Origin: Gigaspora margarita | Taxonomy: Eukaryota; Glomeromycota; Glomeromycetes; Diversisporales; Gigasporaceae | Direction: 5' to 3' | Assembly (NCBI GenBank): GCA_009809945.1 | Contig: WTPW01000443.1 | Location: 325,880 to 389,879, forward strand | DNA length: 64,000 bases | Shown: piece by piece, positions 47,893 to 59,655 of the stretch | Layout: every line of letters starts with the position of its first letter | Numbering within the stretch: position 1 is the first letter of the stretch | The notes under the pieces: generated by a model | Databases searched by the model: none | Told to the model about the DNA's origin: nothing | Seen by the model: the letters and a program-made list of their open reading frames with translations, nothing else | Translations under genes and position numbers: made by a program

Positions 47893-48826
47893 ATGAACAA
47901 AGACCAGTTATGAGAGCTGCTAGAAGGATTGACCACTTCTTTCGCCGAAGTTGTTAATACCATCGCTAATACCAAGAAAGAACCAGAAGATAAGAGAGAG
48001 TTGACCCATGTGAAGGTTGACTCCTTTCATGAAAGTGATGAGGAGGACCCAATAGAATGGTTGAAAGCATTCGAAAGAGCCGCAGCTGTGAATAATTGGA
48101 CAGAAAGAAGAATGCTAAAGATTGCTTCTGGATATTTGAGGGACCTGGCTACAGACTGGTATAAGAAAAGAAAGGACGACCTGACACAATGGAAGAATGA
48201 TGAGAAGGAAGAATCCAGCTTTTACTATAGTTGGCAATTTGACAAAATTACAGAGTTGAATATCATAAAAATATGTCATTTTTGTTATAAAAACTATTAT
48301 TTAGTTATTATTTTATAATATTTTATAAAATTTGGTAGTCATTTATTTGTCATAAAAAAGTCATATTTGTCATTTTGCCAACACTGGCTTTTACCACAGT
48401 TTTATCAACTTCTTCACAACTCTGGAATGACGACATGGGTGGCAAATCGAGCTACAAAAACTTAAGAAGCAGAAGCATGAGAAAGTTGACTCATATGCTA
48501 CCAAATTTAAAAAGCTGCTCAAATGGGTTGACCCGGACGACGAAATACCCAACCCTTATATAATTAGAATGTTTTTATTGGGACCCAGAGGAAAAGCTGC
48601 CACCTTTGTAATGGTAGCCAAGCTGAAAGACCTGAATGAGGCTATATCGAAGGCAAGAAAAGCAAAAGCTAGAGAATATTACAGTAAGCAAACCTCTGAC
48701 AAAAGCCATCAGAAAAAGGTGGAAGAGGAATTGGGAAATTTGTCACAGAAAATAGAACAAATAGCTCTGAACTACGCCACCTCTACCTCGAACTATTTTG
48801 AAGCCCACTTTGACGATGAATGACGC
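47893..48826 (+). pseudogene. Gag of the gypsy element (interrupted)
   Basis: The frame starts at ATG 47893; a TGA follows at codon 7 (47911), then MTTSFAEVVNTIANTKKE and on. The retrotransposon gag core is visible: EEDPIEWLKAFERAA, NWTERRMLKIASGYL, DLATDWY. It is cut at 48225 by a 161-bp MITE. After removal the frame continues FYHSFINFFTTLE, meets a TGA, then runs through WQIELQKLKKQKHEKVDSYA, the block that closes the capsid domain. The last part, 48569-48826, includes RMFLLGPRGKAATFV and EAISKARKAKAREYY. Gag would form the cytoplasmic particle. Stops make it non-functional. Confidence 0.8.
48226..48386. mobile_element. 161-bp hAT-type MITE inside gag
   Basis: GCTTTTAC occurs exactly at 48218-48225 and 48387-48394. 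The ends TATAGTTGGCAATTTGAC and, complemented, CAGTGTTGGCAAAATGAC are inverted repeats. Removing the insert plus one 8-mer rejoins the gag frame. It contains TTTGTCATAAAAA-like words and has no coding capacity. Confidence 0.85.
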
Positions 48827-48899
48827 TAGTATGCACGTGATAGTAAAAAATATAGGAATTACTAGCTGAAGGAGTCACAACAAGATGGACCTAGTGAAC

Positions 48900-48990
48900 C
48901 CCGAAAAGATATTATCTGCTTCAGATATAGCGAGTCAGATCATATCGCCTGGAACTGCCTTTTCGAAAGGAAACTGACGAGGGTCTCTGA
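48900..48990 (+). pseudogene. Gag zinc knuckle, one cysteine lost
   Basis: Positions 48917-48958 encode CFRYSESDHIAWNC, the pattern CX2CX4HX4C except that the second Cys is Tyr (TAT, one change from TGT). This nucleic-acid-binding knuckle follows the capsid domain in gypsy Gag. It lies in a different frame segment from the capsid part, after a stop at 48824-48826. Confidence 0.7.
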
Positions 48991-49439
48991 AGACTGAAAA
49001 GCGGCCAACTATATGGAGTGGTTCATCTCGTACGATAATAAGCCCGAAGCCTGGGATGATTCAGCCCTACCCCAGCACTAGCAACCAGAAAAAAAGAATT
49101 AAGATCCAACCCAGAGGAACTTGAAAAATAGACTAAGGCCCGGGAAAGAGAGAATGTACTACTACTACCCAACCTAGGAGAATAATCTGACCTAATAGAA
49201 GAAGTTGTTGCCCCTATAAGGAAGCCTAGAAGAAAGAACAAACTGTCCATTATTGATCAATTAGCCCCTTATAATGTAGCAGAAGATATTTCAACTTACT
49301 CGCAACTGCCACGATTGGGCAAATGCTCCAGTGCCCAAATCAACATCGAAACTTGGCCAAGGTTTTATGCTAACCCCTACCACTAACCCATGATGGTGAC
49401 CACTCGGAAGTCATCTACGTAAAGTTAGAGAAAGCAAAA

Positions 49440-50040
49440 TGAACCACCGCTGCACAATGTTACATGTGAATTAAAGAAAATCTGTGGTAGCCATACTGGA
49501 CTCTGGAGCTTCCGTCAGCATTATGATGAAAAAGTTGATGGATAAATTGGGGTTGAGGATTCAAGAAAAATCATCGACCGTTGTAGTCACTGCAACCAGA
49601 GCCAAAGCCGAGCCTTGGGAAAAAATAACAACCTAGGGATAGTAATTCAGAATGCCATAATACCAAGTACCTTCCAAATCATTGAATCCTCTGATGAAAC
49701 TCTGATCTTGGGGACCAACTGGTTTCTAAAAGCCCAAGCCCAATTAACTTCGACGAGCAGCCATTGTACCTAAAGCACCAGGGTCAGAAAGTTGAGGTAC
49801 TGATATCTAATACTAGAAATAATGATCTCTCAGCCCTGTGGCCAAAGCATGTGGACATAGGGAGTAATAGTGGTAACACTTTCGACGAATTCACTTACAA
49901 GAAAGAAATACTAGACAAAATTAAAAGGTACTACACCAAAGAATCAGCCGCAGAAAAAATTGGATTGTTTGACAACCCTTGGGCAAATATAGAAAGTCCA
50001 GCTATATACCTGACCATAATAGAAGAGCCACTAAGTTGAA
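49440..50040 (+). pseudogene. Aspartic protease region of the gypsy element
   Basis: AILDSGASVSIMMKKLMDKL is encoded around the catalytic DSGAS at 49499-49513, followed by a helix typical of retropepsins. LILGTNWFLKAQAQL (about 49705-49745) corresponds to the ILG-(D/N)-W block at the end of the protease domain. A frameshift follows, then 49764-50039 is open with LYLKHQGQKVEVLIS and an acidic linker to the RT. The protease would process Gag-Pol. It is broken by several shifts. Confidence 0.75.
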
Positions 50041-51136
50041 CCGAAAAACTCCTGAAGTGGAACATCGATGAGTACCTTGGGGAATTCATCCAAGAGATAG
50101 ACTTGAACGAGATAGAGAGGGAGCAGGCCCAAGAATTCTTTTACGAGGAAAAAGGTTTATTCGCTCAAAATACAAAGGAGTTAGAGAAAATGTCCGTATT
50201 TACATACCGTATTGTTACTGGAGAAGCCAAGCTTGTAAAATAGTACCCGTACTGTACCACCCCTAGTAAAAAAGAATTTGTGGAAAAAGAACTGCAAGAG
50301 ATGAAAGAAAGAGGATTAATCTGTCAGTCTGATAGCCCCTGGGCCTCACCGGTCATAGTAGTACCTAAAAAGGGAGGGAAATTGAGATTATGCATCAACT
50401 ATAGGAAGTTAAATACTGTGTCGAGGAAGGACACTTACCCACTTCCCAAATTGACAACCTTTTAGAAGAATTCTGAAACGCAAAATGGTTTTCAAGCCTG
50501 GACTTGAAGAGTGAGTACTGGCAGGTGAAAGTGGACAAGAAAGACGAGAAAAAGACTACTTTCATAACCAAGACAGGACTTTTTGAATTCAACATCATGC
50601 CATTTGGTTTGTGCAATGCCATCGCTACTTTTCAAAGGCTAATAGACAAAGTCTTGGCTGATTACTTGGGAAAATTCGCTGTAGTATATATCGACGACAT
50701 CAACGTATACTTAAATACGTTCTCAGAGCACCTAAACAACCTATAAAAAATATTCAGGAAGTTAGAAGAAGCGAGACTAAAGATAAATATAGAAAAATGT
50801 AAATTTTTCCAGACAGAGATACATTTCCTAGATCACGTGGTTGGCCGAAGTGGAATCCAACCCGACAAATCCAAAATTGAAAAAATTTGAACTTTTCCTA
50901 TACCAAGAATCGTCTGACAGCTAAGGGAGTTCCTCAGTTTAGCCTCCTATTACTGAAGATTTATTCACGAGTTTGCTTCTATAGCCTGACCCTTATACAA
51001 ACTACTACAGAAGGGAGAAAGATATGAGTGGGGACAAGAACAGAATGATGCCTTTGAAGCCTTAAAGAATTACCTGACCACCACTCTGATACTCCAGTAC
51101 CCTGACTTCGACTGAATGTTTTACTTACACACTGAT
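50040..51136 (+). pseudogene. Reverse transcriptase and start of RNase H (gypsy)
   Basis: The RT fingers and palm are clear: WASPVIVVPKKGGKLRLCIN (50340-50400), YRKLN, then after a stop YWQVKV, KTTFITKTGLFEFNIMPFGL and VVYIDDI with the catalytic YIDD at 50687-50698. The connection and RNase H start include a WGQEQNDAFEALKNYL-like block and end in FYLHTD at 51136, which is exactly where the hAT element entered. The stops at 50463-50465 and near 50744 are single-codon lesions. Confidence 0.85.
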
Positions 51137-51369
51137 TAGGGTGTCCAGGAATATGCTATTAGCATAATTTAGCATAATTCGAGTTCACTAGCATTATTAT
51201 GCTAGCAGCAGAATTTAGCATAATTTACATTTTCTAGCATAAAATTTAGCATTATTTGGGTATTTTTGATAATAGATAGAGTATCACTAAATTTTTATAT
51301 ACATATGGTACAGAGAATCTAAAAACTACATTACAATATCTTTGGACAATTTTGAATACAAAAAAACCG

Positions 51370-51783
51370 GAATAGCTTAACTTTGGATATAATCGATTTT
51401 TTGTCAATCGCCAGTAGTCATTACATAGTAAAGTCCAAATTCTTCTGTGTAAATCGATTATTAACGCTTAAATAAACTTGTTTGGAAGACAAAGCTACAC
51501 ATATTTTGAAAGTTTCATCAAAACAGGAGTACTTTTTATTATTTGACTTTTAATTTTTACGTTAAACGAATATATTTGTTAATAAAATTTTAATCTCTTC
51601 ATTGAACATAAAAATTAAAATCCAATTAATAAAAAATTCTTCAATTTTATTGTAAATTTTAGAGTATATGCATTTTGATCTCCTGGATAAGTTTACTTAA
51701 GCGACTTTAATCGATTTGCTTAGTAAAATTTGGACTTTATTATGTAGCAACTTTTGTCGATCGTTGGGCAGCTTATTTTCAGG
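51370..51783. repeat. Module element copy inside the hAT element
   Basis: The left edge CCGGAATAGCTTAAC and right edge GGCAGCTTATTTTCAGG are diverged inverted ends. The arms contain GTAGTCATTACATAGTAAAG and GACTTTATTATGTAGCAACT. This copy retains the uninterrupted GTTTACTTAAGCGAC junction (about 51688-51702) that is split by the foldback at 36914-38152. Confidence 0.6.
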
Positions 51784-51907
51784 TATGGATATTGAATGTA
51801 GTTTTTCTAATTATAAAAATAATCTTGATAATAATCATCATGCACTTTCAGAAGAAACTTTAGGAAAACTTAATATATTATATTTTAATAAAGAAAAGTT
51901 AGAATAA
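51780..51907 (+). pseudogene. hAT transposase C-terminal dimerisation fragment
   Basis: The frame encodes MDIECSFSNYKNNL, then ALSEETLGKLNILYFN, ending at a stop at 51905-51907. This order (D-E/I-E-x-x-FS, then L-S/T-x-E-x-L...L.YFN) is the end of the hAT C-terminal dimerisation domain. It lies inside an element with hAT-type ends and an 8-bp duplication, which supports the assignment. The rest of the gene is missing, so this is an internally deleted, non-autonomous copy. Confidence 0.7.
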
Positions 51908-51921
51908 ATAAAATTCATAAA

Positions 51922-52220
51922 GAAGATAAAAAAAAAACTCTTTCCGGTTACATTGAAAATCACAACAAAAATTGGAAAGAAATAAACAAATACACAATAT
52001 CGTCGCAATAACACTGGTTGATACATAACTAATTAATTAACTAACTATATCCCTTATCTTTAGCTGTACGAAAACCACCATTAAGAAGAACTGGAAAACA
52101 GCCCTACTCACACCGTCGTCCTTTCATCGACTAACGCCTTCCCTTTGGGGAAAGGAAACACAGCTCCGTAAAGGGTTNATACACATAGACAAAACCNGAC
52201 TGGTANATAACAATAGNGAG
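51922..52220 (+). promoter_or_regulatory. LINE 5' UTR, probable internal promoter region
   Basis: About 300 bp from the target duplication to the ORF1 ATG. Its second half (52060-52210) is notably richer in G+C, with CCCTACTCACACCGTCGTCC-type sequence. LINEs carry their promoter here; no specific element was recognised. Four isolated N lie at 52178-52217. Confidence 0.4.
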
Positions 52221-54560
52221 ATGCCAAAACATAAGAAGAAGGCCAAACACGGACATCAATCAACATCTCTAGACACTACATCTAACCACCACACTGCTAC
52301 CCCCGCTGAAAAAATGAACTTGGACGCTTCTATTCAACAAGATACACTAGAAAGTGGCAATCCCAGCTCACCCCCAACAAATCCAGTAATGACATTATCA
52401 CAACAAAACACAACTATAATCCAGGAAACTCCCACGATCATGGACATCACACAGCCAGATAAAGATCACACAGCCAGATAAAGAACACACAACAACAAAT
52501 CAGGAAATTCCCACGATCGTGGACAACAATCAACCGGATTTGGATGACAATCAACCAGATGCTCCCACAGGTACGGACACCACTGGATTGGGAACACAGA
52601 ACCCATACCCAACTGACCAAAATAATCATGCCCCGGCCCAATCCACGACACCAATGGACACAGAAGCGACAACCCCCCTAGCTGACCTACCTACTAGACC
52701 GGAAAACGCTGGAGAGATCGTACTGACCCCACAACCTACCCCGGATATACCGATACCCCATACAGATGAAACTGATAGCCAGGACGGAAGTATAATGGAC
52801 ACCGACTCTAATCACACAATACAAGATGAAGACATACCGGACAAGGGGAAACAACCCAGCTACAGTCAAGTTGTCTCGGGAATGAAAATGACAAGAGCAA
52901 CTAGAACACTGAACCCATTCAAACTAGAAAGAGAAGCAAAATGGACCAAACAATTTAACTCTGCTCTAACAAAATTACGAAAAGCTCAATTACCTAAGTT
53001 CGACACAAAAACTTGGAATCGTAATAAAATCAGAGGAAGCCTACCCACCAAAGAAGGGCTACTAGAATTTATCAAATACAAACTAAATACGCTCCCTCCC
53101 TTTTACTCGACCCTGCCTGCGATCTCGATGAAGTTCAAACACAGAGACATGGCGTTTTTCTGTAGTTTTACCCGCATGAATGCGAATAGATCTCAACACC
53201 AAATCGAATTTAAAAACCTATTCATACAAGCCCTTGACTCCTATAAAAAACAACATAACGTTCTTGCTACTAACAAACATAATAGAAACCAGATATTCGA
53301 ACTTGTGCGTGCAAAATTGGCGATTGACTACCTAACAAATCTAAACATCTTTGAATTAGACGCCTAGAAAATTACTAGATACATCCTATACCTATCAAAT
53401 TTTGCAAAAATCAACATAGAAATGAGCTTTGACGAAATTCGCCTAATTGTATCTGAAGGTTTTGCAGATACAAAAGTTGAACTCCCAGGAAACTACACTA
53501 CGATGCATCAGGATATCCGTGCAGCACTTCCTTTTAACCTACCAATAGAGAATCATCAATACCTTGGCTCAAGTACAAAAATCCTGAGAAGGTTTTTAAA
53601 TTCGATGTCCTCCCAGACTGCTATATTGCTGACTCCCGAGTTCCCCTTCCTGCCTCATGCTCCGATCTGAATGACACAGTAAAAAAGATGTTCCCAATCA
53701 CCAAAGTGGAACACCTAAAAGACCTACCTGAATATAGACACACACTTCAGAAATACTATACCTTTACAAGAATCCCGGATAGTTACTTCCAATTACCCAT
53801 ACCTAAACCACCACTCCCTCTTACCCCACAGGAACTAACCCCGAGATTGAAAGAACGATTCCCATTTCTCCCTAGGAACACGGAAGACTTTAAAGAGCAC
53901 GTGAGAGCACTTAGAGCAGTTTATAAATTCAATAGACTACTGAATGACTATTTAATTCCACGCAAACGCCTCCCTGACAACCTGCGCGACTTGGGATGGA
54001 AAGGCACTACCTTCCCTATGACCACAAAGGAAGAGGTCAATGACTTCCTGGAGGCAATCCCACACTATTACAACTTACCAGAACCCTTGCCTCTAGCATA
54101 TGCCAACTTCAATTATACCTACAAACCTACCTTACCGGAACAAGTGAATGAGGTAGTTCTAGTAAATATAACAACACCAATCAAAAGTAGAAAGGAATTA
54201 TCGATAGCAGCTCAGGCCCTACACGAGCACTACTACTTCCACAATATTCCTGAATCTTGGATTGAAATTGAAACAACTGAACCAACAACAAATTTAACTA
54301 GGGATAGAAATCCATATCTACCTTCTACCCAAAAAGAGCTAGAGCAAAACCTAAAGGATAGAAACATCACAGACATAGAGATACCAATTAAAAAACATCA
54401 AAAGATTGAAAGCACGGTAGATCAACTTCATGAAAATTCATATTCGCAAATACGCCCAGTTACTTGTTTGATCACCTTGAAGACCTGCCACAACCTGGGT
54501 TCGACCTATTTGAGGAAGCGCCCCCTCCAACCAAAAAAACTACAAATATCAAAGACGTAG
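52221..54560 (+). pseudogene. LINE ORF1 protein, broken
   Basis: It starts with ATG 52221 (MPKHKKKAKHGHQ). The N-terminal 200 residues are Thr/Pro/Asp/Gln-rich and look disordered. The middle is basic and hydrophobic (YSQVVSGMKMTRATRTLNPF, then KWTKQFNSALTKLRKAQL). The last third (53688-54560) has repeated LPE/HYYNLPE-type blocks. No zinc knuckle was seen. Breaks are a 19-bp tandem duplication near 52445-52483 that shifts the frame, TAG at 53365-53367, a shift at about 53560 and the end at 54560. ORF1 proteins usually bind the element's RNA and chaperone it. The function of this one is inferred from position only. Confidence 0.65.
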
Positions 54561-54602
54561 ATATACGCATGACTGACAAACAACCACTGACCCCTAAAAT
54601 TA

Positions 54603-55480
54603 ATGATTGAACCAACAAGAGGCGAAAGTTCATCCTCGATGACTACAAGAATTTCACCTGACAATAGTAATACTCCCACTGATACACCAACTAATCTAGA
54701 CACCACTTCTCCAACAATAAGCAAACAACTTGTAATAGACCAAAATGAAATTAATATTGCCACTCACAACATTAGAGGCATGTCCAAGCTCAGAAAAATA
54801 CACGACTGGATTGACTATTGCCAAGAATCCAACCTTCATATAATTGCTCTAACAGAAATGAAACTGACTACTGCCAGAGCAGCTAATCTAACTAACCCGC
54901 TATATTCCTTCTTTACCTCCAACTTTGAGACACAGAATCTACCCCACAGTGGACCCAGTCTTGGTACCGCACTAATGGTCTGTAAACAACTACAACTATA
55001 CATACATGATATTCAAACCCTACCAGGCACCGTAATATACATCGACTTCTACTTTCCGAATAAAAGACATGAATAATATCTACATACCTGCCATCGGCTA
55101 CTAACCACCACCAACTTAACAAGCTAACTCAAGAAAAATCCTTCAGATGGTTCTTAGAGGCGAAAAACAAAAACTAGAATGTGTTTCTTTTAGAAGACTT
55201 AAACGCAAACCTACTTCGAGATAAGAGACTCCCCCTCTTCAAAAACCTGCTAGCCACTAATGCCCTTAGCCTCTTATCATTCTACAACATCACTGAACCA
55301 ATCTGGACAAGCTCTACCGCCAGTAGCCAAATAGATAATATTTGGATCCCATCAGAAATGACCCAAAAAACAAGCGAACCAACAATCATTGATGCTAGAT
55401 TTATCACAGACAGTGACCACAAAATCATCTCGACTACCTGGCACATAGCAATTTACAAACAAAATACCCCTCGTAATAAA
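54603..55480 (+). pseudogene. LINE ORF2 AP-type endonuclease
   Basis: From ATG 54603 the frame runs through a Ser/Thr-rich leader to NIATHNIRGMS (54750-54780; the Asn block) and IIALTEMKL (54841-54864; the metal-binding Glu). A frameshift at about 55060-55170 follows. Then comes FLLEDLNAN (55184-55210; the (G)DFN-like block), SSQIDNIWI and ITDSDHKIIS (55402-55431; the SDH block with catalytic His). Together these are the ordered motifs of the exonuclease-endonuclease-phosphatase fold used to nick target DNA. Confidence 0.8.
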
Positions 55481-58400
55481 AAGCGGAAAAGAAAGATTTA
55501 TCACTATGCCAAAATGACGAAAGAAAATTGGGAGAACTTTACAGCTGATGTTGATATAGTCTTTAAAGATGATCAAAGCACAGATAACTCGACTTGGAAC
55601 TCGCACAAGCTAAACAAAGCCTGGCACACCTGGTCTGCCACAGTGAAAAGAATAATCAACAAACACATTCTATACACTTACAACAGCCCTAAAAATTTCA
55701 ACTCCTTGTCACTTAAAGCTACCCACCTCCACCTGGCGCTAAAAGCTATTAACCGATGCCTTAGACTTCTGACAATGAAACCCCTGACATTTCATTGGAA
55801 AAATGCAACAAATTCTTACATACGACCTCGACCCTCGCTAAACTTGAAATCGCCCCTCTTTCCCAATCAGACATTGACTCCCCCACTGCAACAATATCTC
55901 AACTGCAACAAATTAAACATACAATATGGACGGCACATAACCTGGAGAAGCTCCAAGAACAATCCAATAGAATTCAACACTTCGTCAATCGATGTTATAA
56001 TGATTTTAAAGAGAATACCAGTAGAATGATAGATAGTATTCTCAAACGTAGACCAGACCCTGTGCGCACTAATAAAATAATTCTCCCTGATCAGGTCTTA
56101 AAGAACAAATCTAAAATAAAGACACATATACGATCACATTTTATGTCATGGACCAGAAATAACCCACCCGACTCCACACACGAACAAGAATGGGAAGAGG
56201 CCTACCTTCCAATAGACAAAATTGACCCTACAATTTACGAACTATTAACCCAGCCAATTACAATGACAGAACTACAAGAGCCCATTAACAAAACACCAAT
56301 AAATAAAGCCACTGGACCCCTTGCTATCACAAATGAGATTCTTCAACATCTCCCACAATCAGCAATAACCATACTACTGAAAATCTTTAATTATTGCATT
56401 ACTTTGAGTGAGACACCAAAACAATGGCTACAGGCAAACATCTGGCCCATCCCCAAAAAACAAGAATACAGATACGACCTTAGCACAACACGTCCCATAA
56501 CTCTTATAGACCATACACGCAAATGCTTTACCAAAATTCTGACTTCGAGAATGACCCATATCATAATGAAAAATGATATACGCTCACCACACAACTACGC
56601 GGCCTTCCCACACCAATTAACTATCCAACCAGTAGCACAGTTCACACAAATCCTAGAAGACGCCCTAATATGCCATAAAGAAATTTGGGCATTATCGCAA
56701 GACATGTCGAAAGCATTCGACTCTGTCCATATTAATACACTATCAAAAGTACTTCGCTGTATAAAAATCTCTGCTACCATAATAAACCTTCTCACCTATC
56801 TACTGTCAAACCGAACAAACCGAGTCATTACTGACCTAGGCTTCACTGACCCCTATCCGGTATAGGATGGGATCGACCAAGGAGAGACCTTTTCTCCGTT
56901 GCTATGGAAAGTCTATTACGATCCCCTCATTTCAACAATACAAAATGAATTTACCAGTTACACTTGTTGCATCCCCACTAACCCGCCCAAACAAATCAAC
57001 ACCTCAGTAATGGCCTACATGGACGATGCCCTGTGGGTTGCTCCAGATCGTCAAACTCTAACCAACATACTACATAGGGCTACTAGCTTCTATAAGCTAA
57101 ATAATATAAAAGTTAACCTGCTCAAATCCTTTCTGATTACCAATTCACACACCTCAACAAAATCAGTCAACTTTGATGGTGTAGAGATCGAGGCTCTACC
57201 CTACAATACCCCGTTGAAATATCTCAGAGCTTGGTTTTCTGTAAACAGAACGCCCAACCAAGTTCAAAAAATAATAATTTCTGAAATCAAGACTAACTTA
57301 AAAAAACTACAGTTTGCAAAAATAATGGAGAAACAGGCGGCTTATATTTACAATTATGTTATTTTACCACGCTTCCAATACCGCATATTATCTTCCTACC
57401 TGAACGACCACCAACTTAAAACAATTAACAAGACCATAATACAAATGACAAAACAAAAAGCGAAACTAGCTAAAGGGGTCCCAAACTCCTTCATGAATTG
57501 CTCTGAAATATACGCCATATCGGACATCGCCCAATCACAATTAACAACCCTCTCCACCAACCTTCTCCGAGAACTAAATCATATTTCCTTCGATAATTCA
57601 TACCTAAAATTACACCTCCAAGAAATACAAGACGTGGCATGCATGGAAACATTTATACTAGAAGAAAAACCCATACTCCCCACTACTGAAAACCTTACTC
57701 ATACTAGTCAAGCCATTCTTGCCATTCATAAACTAAACATAACATTCGCCAAACCACTGAATGTCTGGCCAGTTGCTACAAAACTCCTTGGCACATCTAT
57801 CAATCAACTCCTCCTCACTCACCCCCGCAGTGCATATCTCAAAGACAAACTCAACCAACACCATGCTGATTGCATTGAACAATTTCTGGACCTCTCAAAC
57901 ACAAAACTAATTGAATGAAAAAACTTTCACCACAACATTAAAAAAATTCCTCGCGGTCGGACGCCCAAATGGTTCCAAATTATACAATATCTCATAGCTG
58001 CTACCACTTTCCCATCTCTAGAATTAATTAGCCCAAATCCTTTTATTACTCCTCGTTGGTCCCCAAAAAGAAAAGGATGGATAATCAACCATAAGGCTGA
58101 GGTGGCCAAAATATACAACTGCACTAGCATACCGCTAATTGGTAAACACTATCTCTACCAGAATAATAACACTACCGTTAGAGCTTGTCATGGTTGTACA
58201 CGCTCTGACAAAAGCACGAAACACAGCTTCTGCTATATATACCTGGAACCTGAATATATTCACAACATACAAATCGATTGCAAATTCCATATACATGCAA
58301 ACATCCAAGACATTAAACATTCACTCCGACAATTACAACATAAAAAAGCAAGCAATAAACCGCCCATAACACTACCAAGACCTCTCTCTGCCTTTCAGGA

Positions 58401-59655
58401 CCCACCAGTAACACTATGGAAATCCCTCGTCTCGCTAAACTTTAAAAAGAAAAACTTAGCTATATCCCTCACTACTAAGCGGAAAAACATATCTGGTCAA
58501 ACTACCATAGTAGCAACCTGTACAGTAGCACCAAACGGATATACTACAAGTTGTTACTGCACACACTGGCCCACAAAAATCACCACACTTATTACATTAC
58601 TAATCTTCATTCTCTCGACCACAGACAATCGAGCAAAGATATCAATAACCACTAATAATTCTCTCCTTCAATCAATACTTTTACAAACCACCGACAATCA
58701 CTTTCTACAAAACCAACGCTTGGACCAAATGCAATGGCCTCTCTTGCAACGTACAGCAAAATTGATAATAGGAGACCGAGAGCTAAACATCTCCTTTGAC
58801 AAAGNAATNAAAATTGAGGACCCNAACANACCATTCCTCCTGAANNTAACACCCCACAACTTTCTACATAANCGATACACACCACTCCTAAACTCGATAC
58901 CAACACAACAACTCCTTAAAACAACACTGAAGCAGATACACAAAATCACTAACCTACTCCGCTGGCAAAACCAACACAGAATCAGCCTATGGAAGAACAG
59001 ACTACCTGATATCGACTGGGATGCTACCCTATCTACTCTATCTTATAACGACAAACCAAAGGCACTATATACAGATCCAAACAAATCTAATATAAAGAAC
59101 TTCAAAGTGAAATTAATCGCCGAAGAATTGCCAACCTTCCTTCTCTTACACTTCCGTAATCCTACAAAATACCCGAACTACCTATGCCCCAGATGTTACT
59201 CAGCTCCTGAGGATTACGCGCATCTACTAACATGCATTTCAAACCCCTTCTTTTTCAAAGTAGAATTAACAAGAATATTAAATAGAATAGCAGACAAAGA
59301 AGAGAAACCACTCAACAACCCACATCTATTTGTACAATCATACTACAACCTCATTATAATCCAACAAGTCCCTATCGGCCTAATAACGAAAAGAACTATG
59401 GCTCCTTTTACAACTGAACATCTTAGAAAAAAAATAACCCCACAATTACACCATAACATCGCCAAATTTATATACAAAGAGATATGGCTCCCGTCTCGAA
59501 TATCACGGCACTCAGACGTCATGCCTATACCACCAACTATTACAATACCGAAACTCGAAAAAATATCTCCTCTCTTCCAACTACGACTCAGAACAGCTAT
59601 AAATAAGGTTATCCTTACGAACGACTGTTCACCTAATAACATTCTCAAAACCTAG
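55481..59655 (+). pseudogene. LINE ORF2 reverse transcriptase and C-terminal zinc finger
   Basis: After a linker (KENWENFTADVD, then a shift near 55790) the RT runs in one frame from about 55795. It has INKATGPLAITNEIL, WPIPKK, RPITLIDHTRKCF, QDMSKAFDSVH (motif A, about 56697-56730), GIDQGETFSPLL (motif B) and MAYMDDALW (motif C, YMDD at 57016-57027). Only two in-frame stops interrupt it: TAG 56863-56865 just before motif B, and TGA 57916-57918. The region at 58480-58680 may be a much-diverged RNase H. CPRCYSAPEDYAHLLTC (from 59184) is a CX2CX8HX3C zinc finger near the C-terminus. Seven N lie at 58805-58872. Confidence 0.85.

Noticed and set aside
52447..52672. Overlapping minus-strand frames rich in Trp/Cys/Val
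   Set aside because: They are the complement of the Thr/Pro/Gln-rich ORF1 N-terminus.
54506..59648. Minus-strand frames opposite the LINE
   Set aside because: They are antisense shadows of ORF1 and ORF2.
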